Below are positions 1-8,739 of a DNA stretch of 31,281 nt, one piece after another (the first letter of the stretch is position 1; each line of letters starts with the position of its first letter). The translations under genes and the position numbers were made by a program. The notes beneath the pieces were generated by a model. It saw only the letters and a program-made list of their open reading frames with translations. It did no database searches and was not told the origin of the DNA. Source of the DNA: JAFGHJ01 sp964606065 (GTDB lineage Bacteria > Hydrothermota > UBA3072). The DNA lies in assembly GCA_964606065.1 (NCBI GenBank), contig CAZSEX010000022.1:1-31281 (forward strand), read 5' to 3'.

Positions 1-68
1 AGTAATTTAAAGTGTGAATTAAAACCCTGACAACTATTCAATTATCAATCAATAATATGGATAAAAAG

Positions 69-98
69 AATAAACTACAAAGTCATTTGTAGTTTATT
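69..98 (-). terminator. Intrinsic terminator after the tilS-to-epimerase block
   Basis: A perfect 13-bp stem (arms 69-81 and 86-98, loop GTCA) is seen. On the minus strand it is followed by CTTTTTAT, so it fits a rho-independent terminator about 85 bases downstream of the epimerase stop codon. On the plus strand a short T run (97-100) also follows, so it may work in both directions. A second, imperfect hairpin (GGAAG...CTTCC, about 115-151) lies between it and the gene. I see no gene in 1-184. Confidence 0.8.
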
Positions 99-184
99 TT
101 TAGATACTAAGACAGGAAGGAAAAAACAAATTTTTGTTGTTTTGACTTCCACTCACTAAACCAGTTGTTTTTACACCGTTAAAA

Positions 185-1117
185 CTAAATTTTTTCTTTA
201 AATTTCATATTAAACCAATTATATGTATCCCGCAGGCCATCTTTAGGATTTTTTTTAGGAAACCATTCAAGTTCTTTTTTTGCTTTTTGGCAGTTAAGAT
301 AAATTTCGGAAATTTCTCCGTCTCGAGCTTCTGCAAGTTCCGGCTCGATATTTTTTCCGGAAATATCTTTTAACATTAAAAAAAGTTCTTTTACCGTAGT
401 CGGAGTTCCTGTTCCTATATTGTATATACACCCGTCTCCCCTATTCATAGAAAGAATATTTGCCTCGACTATATCCGAAACGTAAATATAATCTCTAACC
501 ATAGTTCCGTGACCATACAATATAGGCTTTTCCCCTTTTATTAATTGGCTGCAAAATATTGCAACAACACCCGCCTCGCCATAAGGATCCTGTCTCGGGC
601 CATAAACATTGCCATACCTTAAAGAGGTAAAAGGCACATTTTTCCACTCTGAATATACTCTGAAGTAATGCTCGCAGGTTAACTTTGCCACGCCGTACGG
701 AGATAAAGGTCCGGGTAATAATTCCTCGTCCGCGTACTTTGCTTCTCCGTAAATAGCCCCACCTGTGGAAGAAAATATAATTTTTTTTATTTTCGCCTGC
801 GCTACAGCTTCCAGCAAGTTTAACGTTCCTCTAATATTTATTCCTTCATCCCATATTGGGTCCGATAAAGATTTTCTTACGTCTATTTGAGCCGCAAGAT
901 GAAAAATATATGAGGGAGAGTACTTTTTAACAACAAGATCCAGATCGTCATCGCATATATCTTTTTTGAAAAATTCGGCACTTTTATTTAAGTTATTTTC
1001 AGAACCTGTCGAAAGATTATCAATCACCATAACATCATAACCCATAGAAATCAATCTATCCACAAGATGTGAGCCGATGAATCCGGCTCCACCAGTAACT
1101 ATTACTTTATCACGCAT
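185..1117 (-). CDS. NAD-dependent NDP-sugar epimerase/dehydratase (UDP-glucose 4-epimerase-like)
   Basis: A 310-residue extended short-chain dehydrogenase/reductase. It has the N-terminal NAD-binding glycine motif GGAGFIG (residues 9-15), the catalytic Ser/Thr stretch SST (116-118) and the YxxxK pair (Y141, K145), followed by RYGNVYGPRQDP, typical of GalE-like sugar-nucleotide epimerases. It probably interconverts or dehydrates a nucleotide sugar in the cytoplasm for surface polysaccharide. The exact substrate cannot be read from sequence. The ATG at 1117 has a GGAGG site 9 bases upstream and overlaps the prfB stop by 8 bases, so it is the last gene of the minus-strand block. Length is normal for the short GalE-like subgroup; a GDP- or dTDP-sugar enzyme remains possible. 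Confidence 0.85.
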   Translation of the reverse strand: MRDKVIVTGGAGFIGSHLVDRLISMGYDVMVIDNLSTGSENNLNKSAEFFKKDICDDDLDLVVKKYSPSYIFHLAAQIDVRKSLSDPIWDEGINIRGTLNLLEAVAQAKIKKIIFSSTGGAIYGEAKYADEELLPGPLSPYGVAKLTCEHYFRVYSEWKNVPFTSLRYGNVYGPRQDPYGEAGVVAIFCSQLIKGEKPILYGHGTMVRDYIYVSDIVEANILSMNRGDGCIYNIGTGTPTTVKELFLMLKDISGKNIEPELAEARDGEISEIYLNCQKAKKELEWFPKKNPKDGLRDTYNWFNMKFKEKI

Positions 1118-2181
1118 TTTTGCTAGCCTCCGAACGTAAATAATCTCTTATAAAAATATCTATAGATCCATCGAGTACTTTCTTTGCGTCTCCTACTTCC
1201 GTTTCTGTTCTATGGTCTTTAACTTTTTGATAAGGATGAAGTATATAAGACCGTATCTGATGTCCCCATTCTATATCCTTTTTACTTTTTTCTCTTTTTT
1301 CTTTTTCCTTTTCTTTTTCTTTTATGCGCATATCGTATAATTTCGCTTTCAAAATTTTTTCCGCGATAACTCTGTTCTGCATCTGAGAACGCTCACTCTG
1401 GGAAGTTACAACAATATTGGTCGGTCTATGAATTAAACGAACAGCCGTATTAGATTTATTGACATGCTGACCACCGGGACCAGAAGCCTTGAAGGTTTCA
1501 AGTTCTATATCTTCACTTTTGATTTCTATATCTATATCATTACCCACAAGAGGATATACAAAAACAGAAGCAAACGAAGTATGTCTTCTTGCCCCGGAAT
1601 CGAAAGGCGAAATACGAACCAGCCGGTGAATGCCGCCTTCAGCTTTAAGATATCCATACGCGTAATCACCTTTTACCTCGAGCGTAACATCTTTAATACC
1701 CGCTTCATCACCTTTCTGGTAATCTATAACTTTATAGCTGTAACCTTTATTTTCTATCCATCTTATATACATACGAAATAACATCGAAACCCAATCGCAG
1801 GATTCGGTGCCGCCGGCACCAGGATGAATTGATAATACCGCATCTTTTTTATCGTTTTCACCTGAAAGAACAACTCTTAATTCAAAATCCTCTAATTCAT
1901 CTCTTATTTTGTTTTCTTCTCTTTCTATAAGCTCTGCGTTTTCTCCCAAACTTTCGAGCTCGGAAAGATACTCGATATTTTCTTTATATCTTTCCCACTC
2001 TTTTAAAAGTAATTCTATTTCCTGAATTTCTCTTAAGGTTTTCCTTGCTTTGTCTGTATCGTCCCAGAAAACCGTTCCTCTACTTTCTTTTTGCAATTTA
2101 ACCAATAAATTTCGTTTTTTATCGACTTCAAATATACCTCCCGAGTTTAGCTATCCAATCCCGCAATTTACCAACTGACAT
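1110..2181 (-). CDS. prfB: Peptide chain release factor 2 (RF2), expressed by programmed +1 frameshift
   Basis: RF2 recognises UGA and UAA stop codons and triggers peptide release on the ribosome. The gene is two frames: ATG at 2181 opens 17 codons (ending ...LGRYI) that stop at an in-frame UGA (2128-2130). The rest of RF2 continues in the +1 frame from GAA at 2129 (EVDKKRN...). Joined, it is 356 residues, the usual RF2 length. With the joined numbering, the stop-reading tripeptide SPF is at 191-193 and the catalytic GGQ at 236-238. A GGAGGG ribosome site lies 5 bases before the ATG, which overlaps the cca stop by 14 bases. A simple ORF scan starts at TTG 2105 and misses the N-terminus. It is intact, not a pseudogene, if frameshifting occurs; the shift site is listed separately. 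Confidence 0.95.
2128..2142 (-). promoter_or_regulatory. prfB: RF2 autoregulatory +1 frameshift site
   Basis: On the minus strand the site reads GGGAGG TAT ATT TGA. A Shine-Dalgarno-like GGGAGG (2137-2142) sits three bases before the shift codon (2131-2133), the same spacing as in E. coli AGGGGG-UAU-CUU-UGA. The internal UGA (2128-2130) makes termination by RF2 compete with the shift, so low RF2 favours full-length product. The shift codon is AUU instead of the usual CUU, and the base after UGA is A instead of C. Confidence 0.88.
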
Positions 2182-3355
2182 CTTTTCCCTCCAAATATCT
2201 TTCCACTAATTCAACCTCTTCCTTTCTATCCGAAATCTTTCCAATCCACTTTCCTTCTATAATTCGTTTCATTAACCATCCTATATCGGGACTCTCTTCG
2301 ACTCCCATTCTTTTCATATCTTCTCCGTTCAATTCAGGCTGGAGTTTTTCTCTGTTATCGAAAAAATTTTCTATTATTATAGAATTTTTAGGATACCTGG
2401 CGAATAAATACAACAAAGAATAATCTTCGAGCTTAAATAGCTTATGTACGACTTCTATATTCCGAAGGACTTTATTGTTCACCTCTCTCACATACTTTAT
2501 TTGTCGGATAAAACTCTTTTCAAAGTTATAATTCCGGAGTGATTTCTTTTCAAGAAGCGCCATTATTAAAGTATCCACAGGGTCTACATCAAATTGAATC
2601 GACCCCACATCGATTCTTTCCAGAAAACTCTGACCGGGGTACGAAAAACCCAAAACCCTTAAAACACCATATTTTCTTAAATAGTTTAGAACATCCGAAC
2701 CATCTTTTAAACATAATTTAATTTCCTTCCACAACCTTTTCTGTGACAATGCTTTAAGATATTTTAAATCTCTGGAAAGTAACTTTTTTGTGTTTTCTTC
2801 TATTTGAAAAGAGAGTTCTATAGAAAATCTTATAGCTCTGAAAATTCTGGTAGGATCTTCTTTAAAACTGTCAGGATGCAAAATTCTTATTAGCCTTTTT
2901 TGACAATCTCCAAGACCGTTAAAAGGATCATATATGTTTCCAAAACTCTCGGGATTTAAATCGACTGCAATGGCATTCACAGTAAAATCTCTTCTTTTAA
3001 GATCAATCAGAAAGTCTTTAGTTCTTCGTATTCGGGGAAGTCCAACTTTATTTTTGGGATATACTTCACTGCGAGCGGAAACAAAATCAATCTTAGCCGA
3101 GTTATTCCATTTAACTGTAGCATTGGGAAACCGGCGTCGATAAATTAACTCTCCTTTAACTCTTTTGCTGAAGACCTTTGCCAGTTTTACAGCATTACCC
3201 ACACATACAACATCAACATCCTGAAATGATCTTCCAAGCAATATATCACGTACGGGACCACCCACAAGATAAACAGAAAATCCCAAATTTTTAGCAATCT
3301 TTCCGATTTCTTCAAAAACACTTCTTAATTCTGGTTGAAAATTAATTCGTCTCAT
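2168..3355 (-). CDS. cca: CCA-adding tRNA nucleotidyltransferase / poly(A) polymerase family
   Basis: A 395-residue class II nucleotidyltransferase that builds or repairs the 3' CCA end of tRNAs. Visible motifs are GGPVRD (32-37), the metal-binding DVD (46-48), RRDFTVNA (121-128) and DPTRIFRAIRF (167-177), all characteristic of the family. No HD phosphohydrolase motif is seen in the C-terminal part. Neither tRNA gene in this window encodes CCA, so the activity would be needed. The ATG at 3355 overlaps the moxR stop by 14 bases and has only a weak ribosome site, suggesting translational coupling. The family also contains A-adding and poly(A) enzymes that sequence alone does not separate cleanly; CCA addition is the most likely job. 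Confidence 0.9.
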   Translation of the reverse strand: MRRINFQPELRSVFEEIGKIAKNLGFSVYLVGGPVRDILLGRSFQDVDVVCVGNAVKLAKVFSKRVKGELIYRRRFPNATVKWNNSAKIDFVSARSEVYPKNKVGLPRIRRTKDFLIDLKRRDFTVNAIAVDLNPESFGNIYDPFNGLGDCQKRLIRILHPDSFKEDPTRIFRAIRFSIELSFQIEENTKKLLSRDLKYLKALSQKRLWKEIKLCLKDGSDVLNYLRKYGVLRVLGFSYPGQSFLERIDVGSIQFDVDPVDTLIMALLEKKSLRNYNFEKSFIRQIKYVREVNNKVLRNIEVVHKLFKLEDYSLLYLFARYPKNSIIIENFFDNREKLQPELNGEDMKRMGVEESPDIGWLMKRIIEGKWIGKISDRKEEVELVERYLEGKDVSW

Positions 3356-4289
3356 CTATGATAACTTCTGTTATTTTTTCAGACAAAATCCCATCCGCTT
3401 CTCCAAGGAAATTAACTATTATCCTGTGATCAAAGACAGAGTGAGCTATTTTTTTAACATCCTCCAGGGAAGGTGTAGGTCTACCATATAGAAAAGCTCT
3501 TGCCTTTGCGCCTAATAACAGATACTGTCCTCCTCTCGGACTCACTCCCCACTCAACATATTTTTTAACGAGTTCAATTTTACTCGACTCTGGCCTTGAA
3601 TTTCTAAGAAGTTTTCCGATAAAATTTACAACTTTCTGACTCGCAGGTATCGATTGAGTTTCATTTTGAATTTTTATCAATTCTTTTGCGCTGGTCGCGG
3701 CTTTGATATCCGAAGAAAAACTTCTCGGAGGACTCGCAATAATCTTTTCTTCTTCCTTTTCTTCAGGATAACCTATTTTTAAAGACAACATAAAACGATC
3801 GAGTTGAGCTTCAGGAAGAGGATATGTTCCTTCCTGCTCTATTGGATTTTGTGTAGCTATAACAAAAAAAGGAGATTTAATAGGATAAACTTTTTTTCCA
3901 TAAGTGACTTTTTTTTCTTGCATTGCTTCAAGCAACGCGGACTGAGTTCGAGGAGGAGCCCTGTTTATTTCATCGGCTAAAACAAAATTGGCGAATACAG
4001 GTCCTTTTACAAAATCAAAAAATCTACCCCCGCCTTTATTTTCCTGTATAATTTCGGTTCCCGTTATATCGGTAGGCATTAAATCAGGAGTAAACTGTAT
4101 TCGGGAAAAAGTTAAACCAAGAGCTCCGGATAATGCACTTGCCAACAAAGTCTTAGCGAGTCCGGGCACACCGACAATCAAACAATGCCCTTCAGAAAGA
4201 ACCGAAATCAACAGTAATTCCAATATTTCATCCTGTCCTATTATGGTTTTGTGAACTCTATCGGTTATCTTTTTTTCAAAATTTTCCAT
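3342..4289 (-). CDS. MoxR-family AAA+ ATPase
   Basis: A 315-residue AAA+ ATPase of the MoxR class. It has Walker A GVPGLAKT (40-47), Walker B VLADEINR (103-110) followed by APPRTQSALLEAMQE, and an ATQNPIEQEGTYPLPEAQLDRF stretch (sensor 1 and arginine-finger region), all typical of the class. MoxR proteins act as chaperone-like ATPases that mature partner protein complexes. The usual neighbours (a DUF58 protein and von Willebrand A proteins) are absent here; it lies between a lipoprotein and cca. The ATG at 4289 directly follows the previous stop with no gap and has AAGGA upstream. Family assignment is firm; the client is unknown. Confidence 0.9.
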   Translation of the reverse strand: MENFEKKITDRVHKTIIGQDEILELLLISVLSEGHCLIVGVPGLAKTLLASALSGALGLTFSRIQFTPDLMPTDITGTEIIQENKGGGRFFDFVKGPVFANFVLADEINRAPPRTQSALLEAMQEKKVTYGKKVYPIKSPFFVIATQNPIEQEGTYPLPEAQLDRFMLSLKIGYPEEKEEEKIIASPPRSFSSDIKAATSAKELIKIQNETQSIPASQKVVNFIGKLLRNSRPESSKIELVKKYVEWGVSPRGGQYLLLGAKARAFLYGRPTPSLEDVKKIAHSVFDHRIIVNFLGEADGILSEKITEVIIDETN

Positions 4290-5306
4290 TTATTTTTCCT
4301 TTTCAAATGTATTGAGAATTACATCCACTTCTTCTAAAAAAGGCCATTTCTTTTTTCCGGGTGCAAACACATGTCCATCAAGGAAATACCATATCCCATT
4401 TTTTTGAAAAAAGTAGCTTACAAAAGGTCCGCCCATTGGACCGCCTTTTATTTTGTCGTTTCTCCACACTCCTTTAATTCTAATTGCTTTTGTATCTTTG
4501 AATTCCACAGTATCAAGCGAAGTTAACTTAATAAGTTGAGTTCCTCCATTCTCGGAAACCAAAGGAATATTATCAACAAAAACCTCATCGCCGTTAAAGT
4601 GTTTTGAAAAAAGGCTGTCACGAAATCGAATCGGATTTTTTATAGGTTCAAAACTGTATAAAAGAGTAATCAATCTATCCGGATTTTTTCTCACATACGT
4701 CATGAAACCATCCTCACTTTTAGATAATCTATAACCCAGAGGTATTTTAAAGGATGCCCCCAGAAGTTCTTCCATTTTTTTTGTTTCTTTTTCCTGATAA
4801 CCGCTCATATAAACCATTTTTGTAAATCTTTCTTTTTCTTCTTTTCTTAAAACTTGATAAACGGTTTCCGCTGAACGGTCGAGTGTTTCTTGAGTTTCTT
4901 CAGTGTTTTCACCGGTTATTATTATTGCAGTTTGAAGACGAACCCAGAGATTATTTTCCATAAAAAGCCTTTCGCCTTTCTTAAGCTCTTCTTTTGCTTT
5001 TTCTCCCAGCAATTTGTTTATATGTGTCTCATTGATATTACCAACAATAATTACATTTCTCCAGAGTTTATAACGATCAAATTCGGACAATCCTACTCGT
5101 TTTACGTTAAAAACCTTTTCTTCCGTCGGATAATACTCGACCTTTTCAAAAACATCAATAAATGAATCCACTTCGAATTCATCAGGAGAGATAAGGACTA
5201 CTTCATCTCTGCCGCCAATCGAGTGAGGTAATGAAACTCTTTTACAACCACCGAATTTAATAACCAGCACCAAGAGAATCAAGCAATATTTCAGCTTTTT
5301 TATCAT
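4290..5306 (-). CDS. DUF4837-like putative lipoprotein
   Basis: A 338-residue protein starting with a basic, hydrophobic signal segment ending in FGGC (Cys21), a plausible though not ideal lipobox, so it is probably a membrane-anchored lipoprotein. The body resembles the DUF4837 family known mainly from Bacteroidetes-like bacteria: an early YPTEEKVF-type segment, then LWRNVIIVGNI, and a late FVSYFFQKNGIWYFLDGHVFAPG stretch. The function of that family is not known to me. It starts 50 bases inside the end of the DUF2723 gene; the start is supported by a strong GGAGGTG ribosome site (7 bases spacing) and the signal peptide. The adjacency suggests a shared envelope role. Family call is moderate; export is more certain. 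Confidence 0.7.
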   Translation of the reverse strand: MIKKLKYCLILLVLVIKFGGCKRVSLPHSIGGRDEVVLISPDEFEVDSFIDVFEKVEYYPTEEKVFNVKRVGLSEFDRYKLWRNVIIVGNINETHINKLLGEKAKEELKKGERLFMENNLWVRLQTAIIITGENTEETQETLDRSAETVYQVLRKEEKERFTKMVYMSGYQEKETKKMEELLGASFKIPLGYRLSKSEDGFMTYVRKNPDRLITLLYSFEPIKNPIRFRDSLFSKHFNGDEVFVDNIPLVSENGGTQLIKLTSLDTVEFKDTKAIRIKGVWRNDKIKGGPMGGPFVSYFFQKNGIWYFLDGHVFAPGKKKWPFLEEVDVILNTFEKEK

Positions 5307-7968
5307 TTGGGTTCACCTCCAACCACTTTTTTAACAGATAGATAGACATCTCGATATTTTCTTTGTAATCATAATTGTACATAAAAACGCTGCTGTACAT
5401 TCTGGGGTTACCAATCAATTCCTCAACCAAAAAATGTTTTTTCTTTTTTTCTCCTGTTTCCGTGTATAACTCCAATAACCCTATATAACCATTTACATCT
5501 TTTCTCTCATCCCCGGAACCCAAAATCTTTTTAAATTCACTCTCCACTTTCTGCGCAAGACTTTCCTTCTCTTTTTTCGTAAGATCTTCAGCCAAAGCCA
5601 ATTTATCTAACAATATCTGTCCCTTTATAAAATGTTGCTCTGGAAAGTTTACTTTAGTAAGAATACTCTCCGTAAACTCTACTAAGTTTTCAATTTCTGT
5701 TAAAACAAAATAGATTATTCTCAACTCGTTAAAAAGAGGAATAATGAAAGAAGAATCATCCGAAATGCTCATTGCTTTTTTAAACAATTCGGCAGCTTTT
5801 TTAAGTTTTTCCTTTTCTTCCTCCTTTAAATTTCCCCTATACCCTATTAAATCTTTATGTTTTTTAGATGGGATTACTTCTTCCATTAGCTTTAAACCAA
5901 ACTGATGAAGGATGGAAATATAGTTACGTATTACTCTTTCGGCAGCCGGTGCTTTATAAACATCTGGATCGCTAACTGAATCGAATTTTAGCTCATTTTC
6001 AAACAAATAGAGAAAACGAGAAATATCCATCATGTTTATACCTTTCTTTCCGACCAATCTATATATCAAACCTTCCAATAACAAATGATCCTGCAGCCAG
6101 TTCTTGTTACCCGGAGATACGGTAGTGGAGAAGTATATATTTATCGAAGGATTAAAATCATTTTCCATGTATTTTTCGGCAAAAGAATCCAAGGGCATTG
6201 TAAGTGCGCTTAATTCAGGTTTTATACCCTGGGAACAGAGAATAATAAGACGAGTAGCGATTTCTTTGCGCATTATAAACTTACCTCTATCGGTTCTTAT
6301 ATAATGCAAATTATCAATAATCCAGTCTTCGAATTCCTGTTCTATTCCTTTATTCATTTTTTCTCTATTATATACGCTTTCAAAATATGTCCCCCTGAAA
6401 GGTGTATCAAAATCCATTGGTATACCATCTTCTTTCATCTGCCTGACATACCATTCAGTATTCATGAGAGCAAAACATGCCACCCTCACTCCCTTCTTAT
6501 TCTCTGAATTGAACTTTTTGAATCCCTTCACCTCTTGAAGAAACCACAGCGGAAATGTGTCATTATCACCATTAGTGAATAGAATAGAATTTTCTTCAGG
6601 ACAGGAAAGAAGATTATGGGCGTAATTATGAGCGATCCAGTTACCTCGTCTGTTAGCATGACTTTTTATGTTTGAAACCAGAGGAATAAAACCGAGAACA
6701 AAGCTAAGAGCTACAACGCTATAACCCGGGATAGTCTTTTTTCTCTTTAATTGTTCATAGAACCAGTATAAAGCAATAGCCACATAAAACATAAAAAGGG
6801 GGAAACCGACAATCCAGAAATAATCTCTTTCTCTGGGTTCCCGGGGTTGATGAGCCGGATTTGGGTCCGAGGGAGAAAATTCATGATTTAAATATACCAC
6901 AAGACCCGCGGTAACCAGTATATATAGAACAAAAATAAGATAAAAAGACTTCCTGTCTTCTTTAAAATGTACAAACATACCCCATAACCCGATCAAAACA
7001 TACATCCATGTCCCGAATATAGAAATGCTTTCCAGTAGAGCGTTTGTATTTTCTCTCGGATACGGGAAAAATTGCCATGAAAAGTACTTGAAAAAAACTT
7101 TAAATTGTTCGAATAGGGCACGAATTGCACCGTAACCCGTTTCCAAGGCAGTATGTCTTACGAATATATTATCGCTTCCGTATTGTTTCCTGGATATTAC
7201 ATCCCATAATTTTGCCCAGGTTGTTGGATTCGATTCATTTATAGCGGGATTCGCGTGCGCTCTTATCAGAAGAATCAAATAAGTCGATACGCCAATAATA
7301 AGAAGAACAACGGCAAATGATATAATCTTTGGGGATTTAAATACTTTCCAATCCACCATAAGTATAAAAATCAAAGCCCCGGGCAATAACAATAAGGGCA
7401 AAAGATGAATACCAAAAGACAATGCCATTAAATAAACCAGAAGAATAAGTAAATTATTATTACCTTTTATTCCCCTGTTATCATCCCATTTAAGAATCAG
7501 CCATAAACCGATAGTAATTATTAAAAGAGAAACCGAATACACTTCAGACTCTACGGAATTGTTCCAGACAGTAAAACAGAACCCGGCACCTATGGATGAC
7601 AACATCGATATAAGATGATGACTTACGGAAAGTTCAGAATGTCTGTTCTTTTTAAATCTATTCAAAACCCTAATAATAATAAGATAAAGAAAACCTGCCG
7701 CCAGAGCGCCTGAAAGAATGGAAAGAAAGTTTACTCTTTTAGCCACCTCTTTAAAAGGCAAAAAAATGTCGAAGAGTCTTCCTAACAGAATATAAAAAGG
7801 TGTACCAGGAGGATGAGGCACGCCCAGTATATGTGAACACGCTATAAATTCACCACAATCCCAGAGCGAAACAGTAGGCGCGATTGTGTATAGATAGACG
7901 GAAAAAACCACAACAAATACCGAAAAAAAACCTATTATTTCCTTTTGAATAAATCTCTTCAAAAACAA
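5257..7968 (-). CDS. DUF2723 multi-pass membrane protein (putative GT-C-type glycosyltransferase) with long C-terminal domain
   Basis: A 903-residue protein. Residues 1 to about 430 hold many hydrophobic segments and the DUF2723 signature: IAPTVSLWDCGEF (29-41) then GVPHPPGTPFY (49-59), plus a later HQPREPRERDYFW loop. This family is common in Bacteroidetes-like genomes and related to GT-C mannosyltransferases that use lipid-linked sugars outside the membrane. Residues of about 430-903 look soluble and helical, probably extracytoplasmic; no repeat family could be named. The start is TTG at 7968 with GGGAGG about 8 bases upstream; no better ATG is nearby. It follows cdaA after a 30-base gap. 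A role in glycosylation of exported proteins or the envelope is inferred; substrate and donor are unknown. Confidence 0.82.
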   Translation of the reverse strand: MFLKRFIQKEIIGFFSVFVVVFSVYLYTIAPTVSLWDCGEFIACSHILGVPHPPGTPFYILLGRLFDIFLPFKEVAKRVNFLSILSGALAAGFLYLIIIRVLNRFKKNRHSELSVSHHLISMLSSIGAGFCFTVWNNSVESEVYSVSLLIITIGLWLILKWDDNRGIKGNNNLLILLVYLMALSFGIHLLPLLLLPGALIFILMVDWKVFKSPKIISFAVVLLIIGVSTYLILLIRAHANPAINESNPTTWAKLWDVISRKQYGSDNIFVRHTALETGYGAIRALFEQFKVFFKYFSWQFFPYPRENTNALLESISIFGTWMYVLIGLWGMFVHFKEDRKSFYLIFVLYILVTAGLVVYLNHEFSPSDPNPAHQPREPRERDYFWIVGFPLFMFYVAIALYWFYEQLKRKKTIPGYSVVALSFVLGFIPLVSNIKSHANRRGNWIAHNYAHNLLSCPEENSILFTNGDNDTFPLWFLQEVKGFKKFNSENKKGVRVACFALMNTEWYVRQMKEDGIPMDFDTPFRGTYFESVYNREKMNKGIEQEFEDWIIDNLHYIRTDRGKFIMRKEIATRLIILCSQGIKPELSALTMPLDSFAEKYMENDFNPSINIYFSTTVSPGNKNWLQDHLLLEGLIYRLVGKKGINMMDISRFLYLFENELKFDSVSDPDVYKAPAAERVIRNYISILHQFGLKLMEEVIPSKKHKDLIGYRGNLKEEEKEKLKKAAELFKKAMSISDDSSFIIPLFNELRIIYFVLTEIENLVEFTESILTKVNFPEQHFIKGQILLDKLALAEDLTKKEKESLAQKVESEFKKILGSGDERKDVNGYIGLLELYTETGEKKKKHFLVEELIGNPRMYSSVFMYNYDYKENIEMSIYLLKKWLEVNPNDKKAEILLDSLGAGY

Positions 7969-7998
7969 ACTAAATACCTCCCTTTCCGTAAAAACAGA

Positions 7999-8739
7999 TT
8001 ATCTTCTCAACATATCCTGAATGGTAGACTTAATTTCTTTAACATCCAGATCCCCGTAATAATCTCCGCCTACAGCTATCGATATTGAACCTGTTTCTTC
8101 CGAAACTACCAGACATATGGCATCTGTTTCTTCGGTAATACCTATAGCAGCTCTGTGTCTTGTACCCAGGGTAGGACTTAAATCGGGATGATCCGTTAAA
8201 GGCAGTATGCTTTTAGCCGCGACAATATGGTCTTCCTGTATTATTACCGCTCCATCGTGAAGGGGGGAATATATTGAAAATATAGAAACTAAAAGATCAG
8301 ATGAAACAACCGCTTCCATTTTAATTCCCGTTCTTATATAATAATCAAGCGGAACTTTCCTCTCAACAGCGATTAAAGCGCCAATTCTCTTGTCTGAAAG
8401 CTGTGTAATCGCTTTACTGACTTCTTCAGAAACATTTTCGACAGATTCCTGGATAAAATACCCGAACCTACTGGATTTACCGAGGTTAATAAGCGCCCTT
8501 CTTATTTCCGGTTGGAAGATTATAATAAACACGATTATCCAGAGATCTCTGAGTCCCCGCATAACTATTTTCATTGTGGGAAGGTTTAAAACATTACTCA
8601 CTACAACAAGACTCAAAATCAATAAAAGTCCAGTAAGCATGGGTATCGACCTCGTATTCGTAAAAAATTTTATTACCATAAAAACAAGAGCTGTAACGAT
8701 AAGAATATCAAGGGCATCCATCCAGGAAAAATCAACCAT
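7999..8739 (-). CDS. cdaA: Diadenylate cyclase (CdaA type, c-di-AMP synthase)
   Basis: Makes cyclic di-AMP from two ATP at the membrane. Numbered from my start (246 residues), two to three hydrophobic helices fill about 10-80, followed by a DisA_N catalytic domain with DGA (162-164) and GTRHRA (192-197), both required motifs. An upstream start at 8796 is possible, but it lies deep inside folP and gives an atypical N-terminus. ATG 8739 gives the usual short lead (MVDFSWMDALDILIV), overlaps the folP stop by 8 bases and has GGGGGA just upstream. The folP-cdaA pairing is common in Bacteroidetes-like genomes. The usual Firmicutes partner cdaR (YbbR) is missing and DUF2723 follows instead. Confidence 0.92.
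   Translation of the reverse strand: MVDFSWMDALDILIVTALVFMVIKFFTNTRSIPMLTGLLLILSLVVVSNVLNLPTMKIVMRGLRDLWIIVFIIIFQPEIRRALINLGKSSRFGYFIQESVENVSEEVSKAITQLSDKRIGALIAVERKVPLDYYIRTGIKMEAVVSSDLLVSIFSIYSPLHDGAVIIQEDHIVAAKSILPLTDHPDLSPTLGTRHRAAIGITEETDAICLVVSEETGSISIAVGGDYYGDLDVKEIKSTIQDMLRR

Noticed and set aside
2128..2130. In-frame UGA in prfB as a selenocysteine codon or code reassignment
   Set aside because: UGA ends several genes here (for example prfB itself, folP and pheT), and the RF2 frameshift explains it fully.
2105..2181. prfB as an N-terminally truncated pseudogene
   Set aside because: The missing N-terminus is present in the other frame with a start codon, ribosome site and the classical frameshift arrangement.
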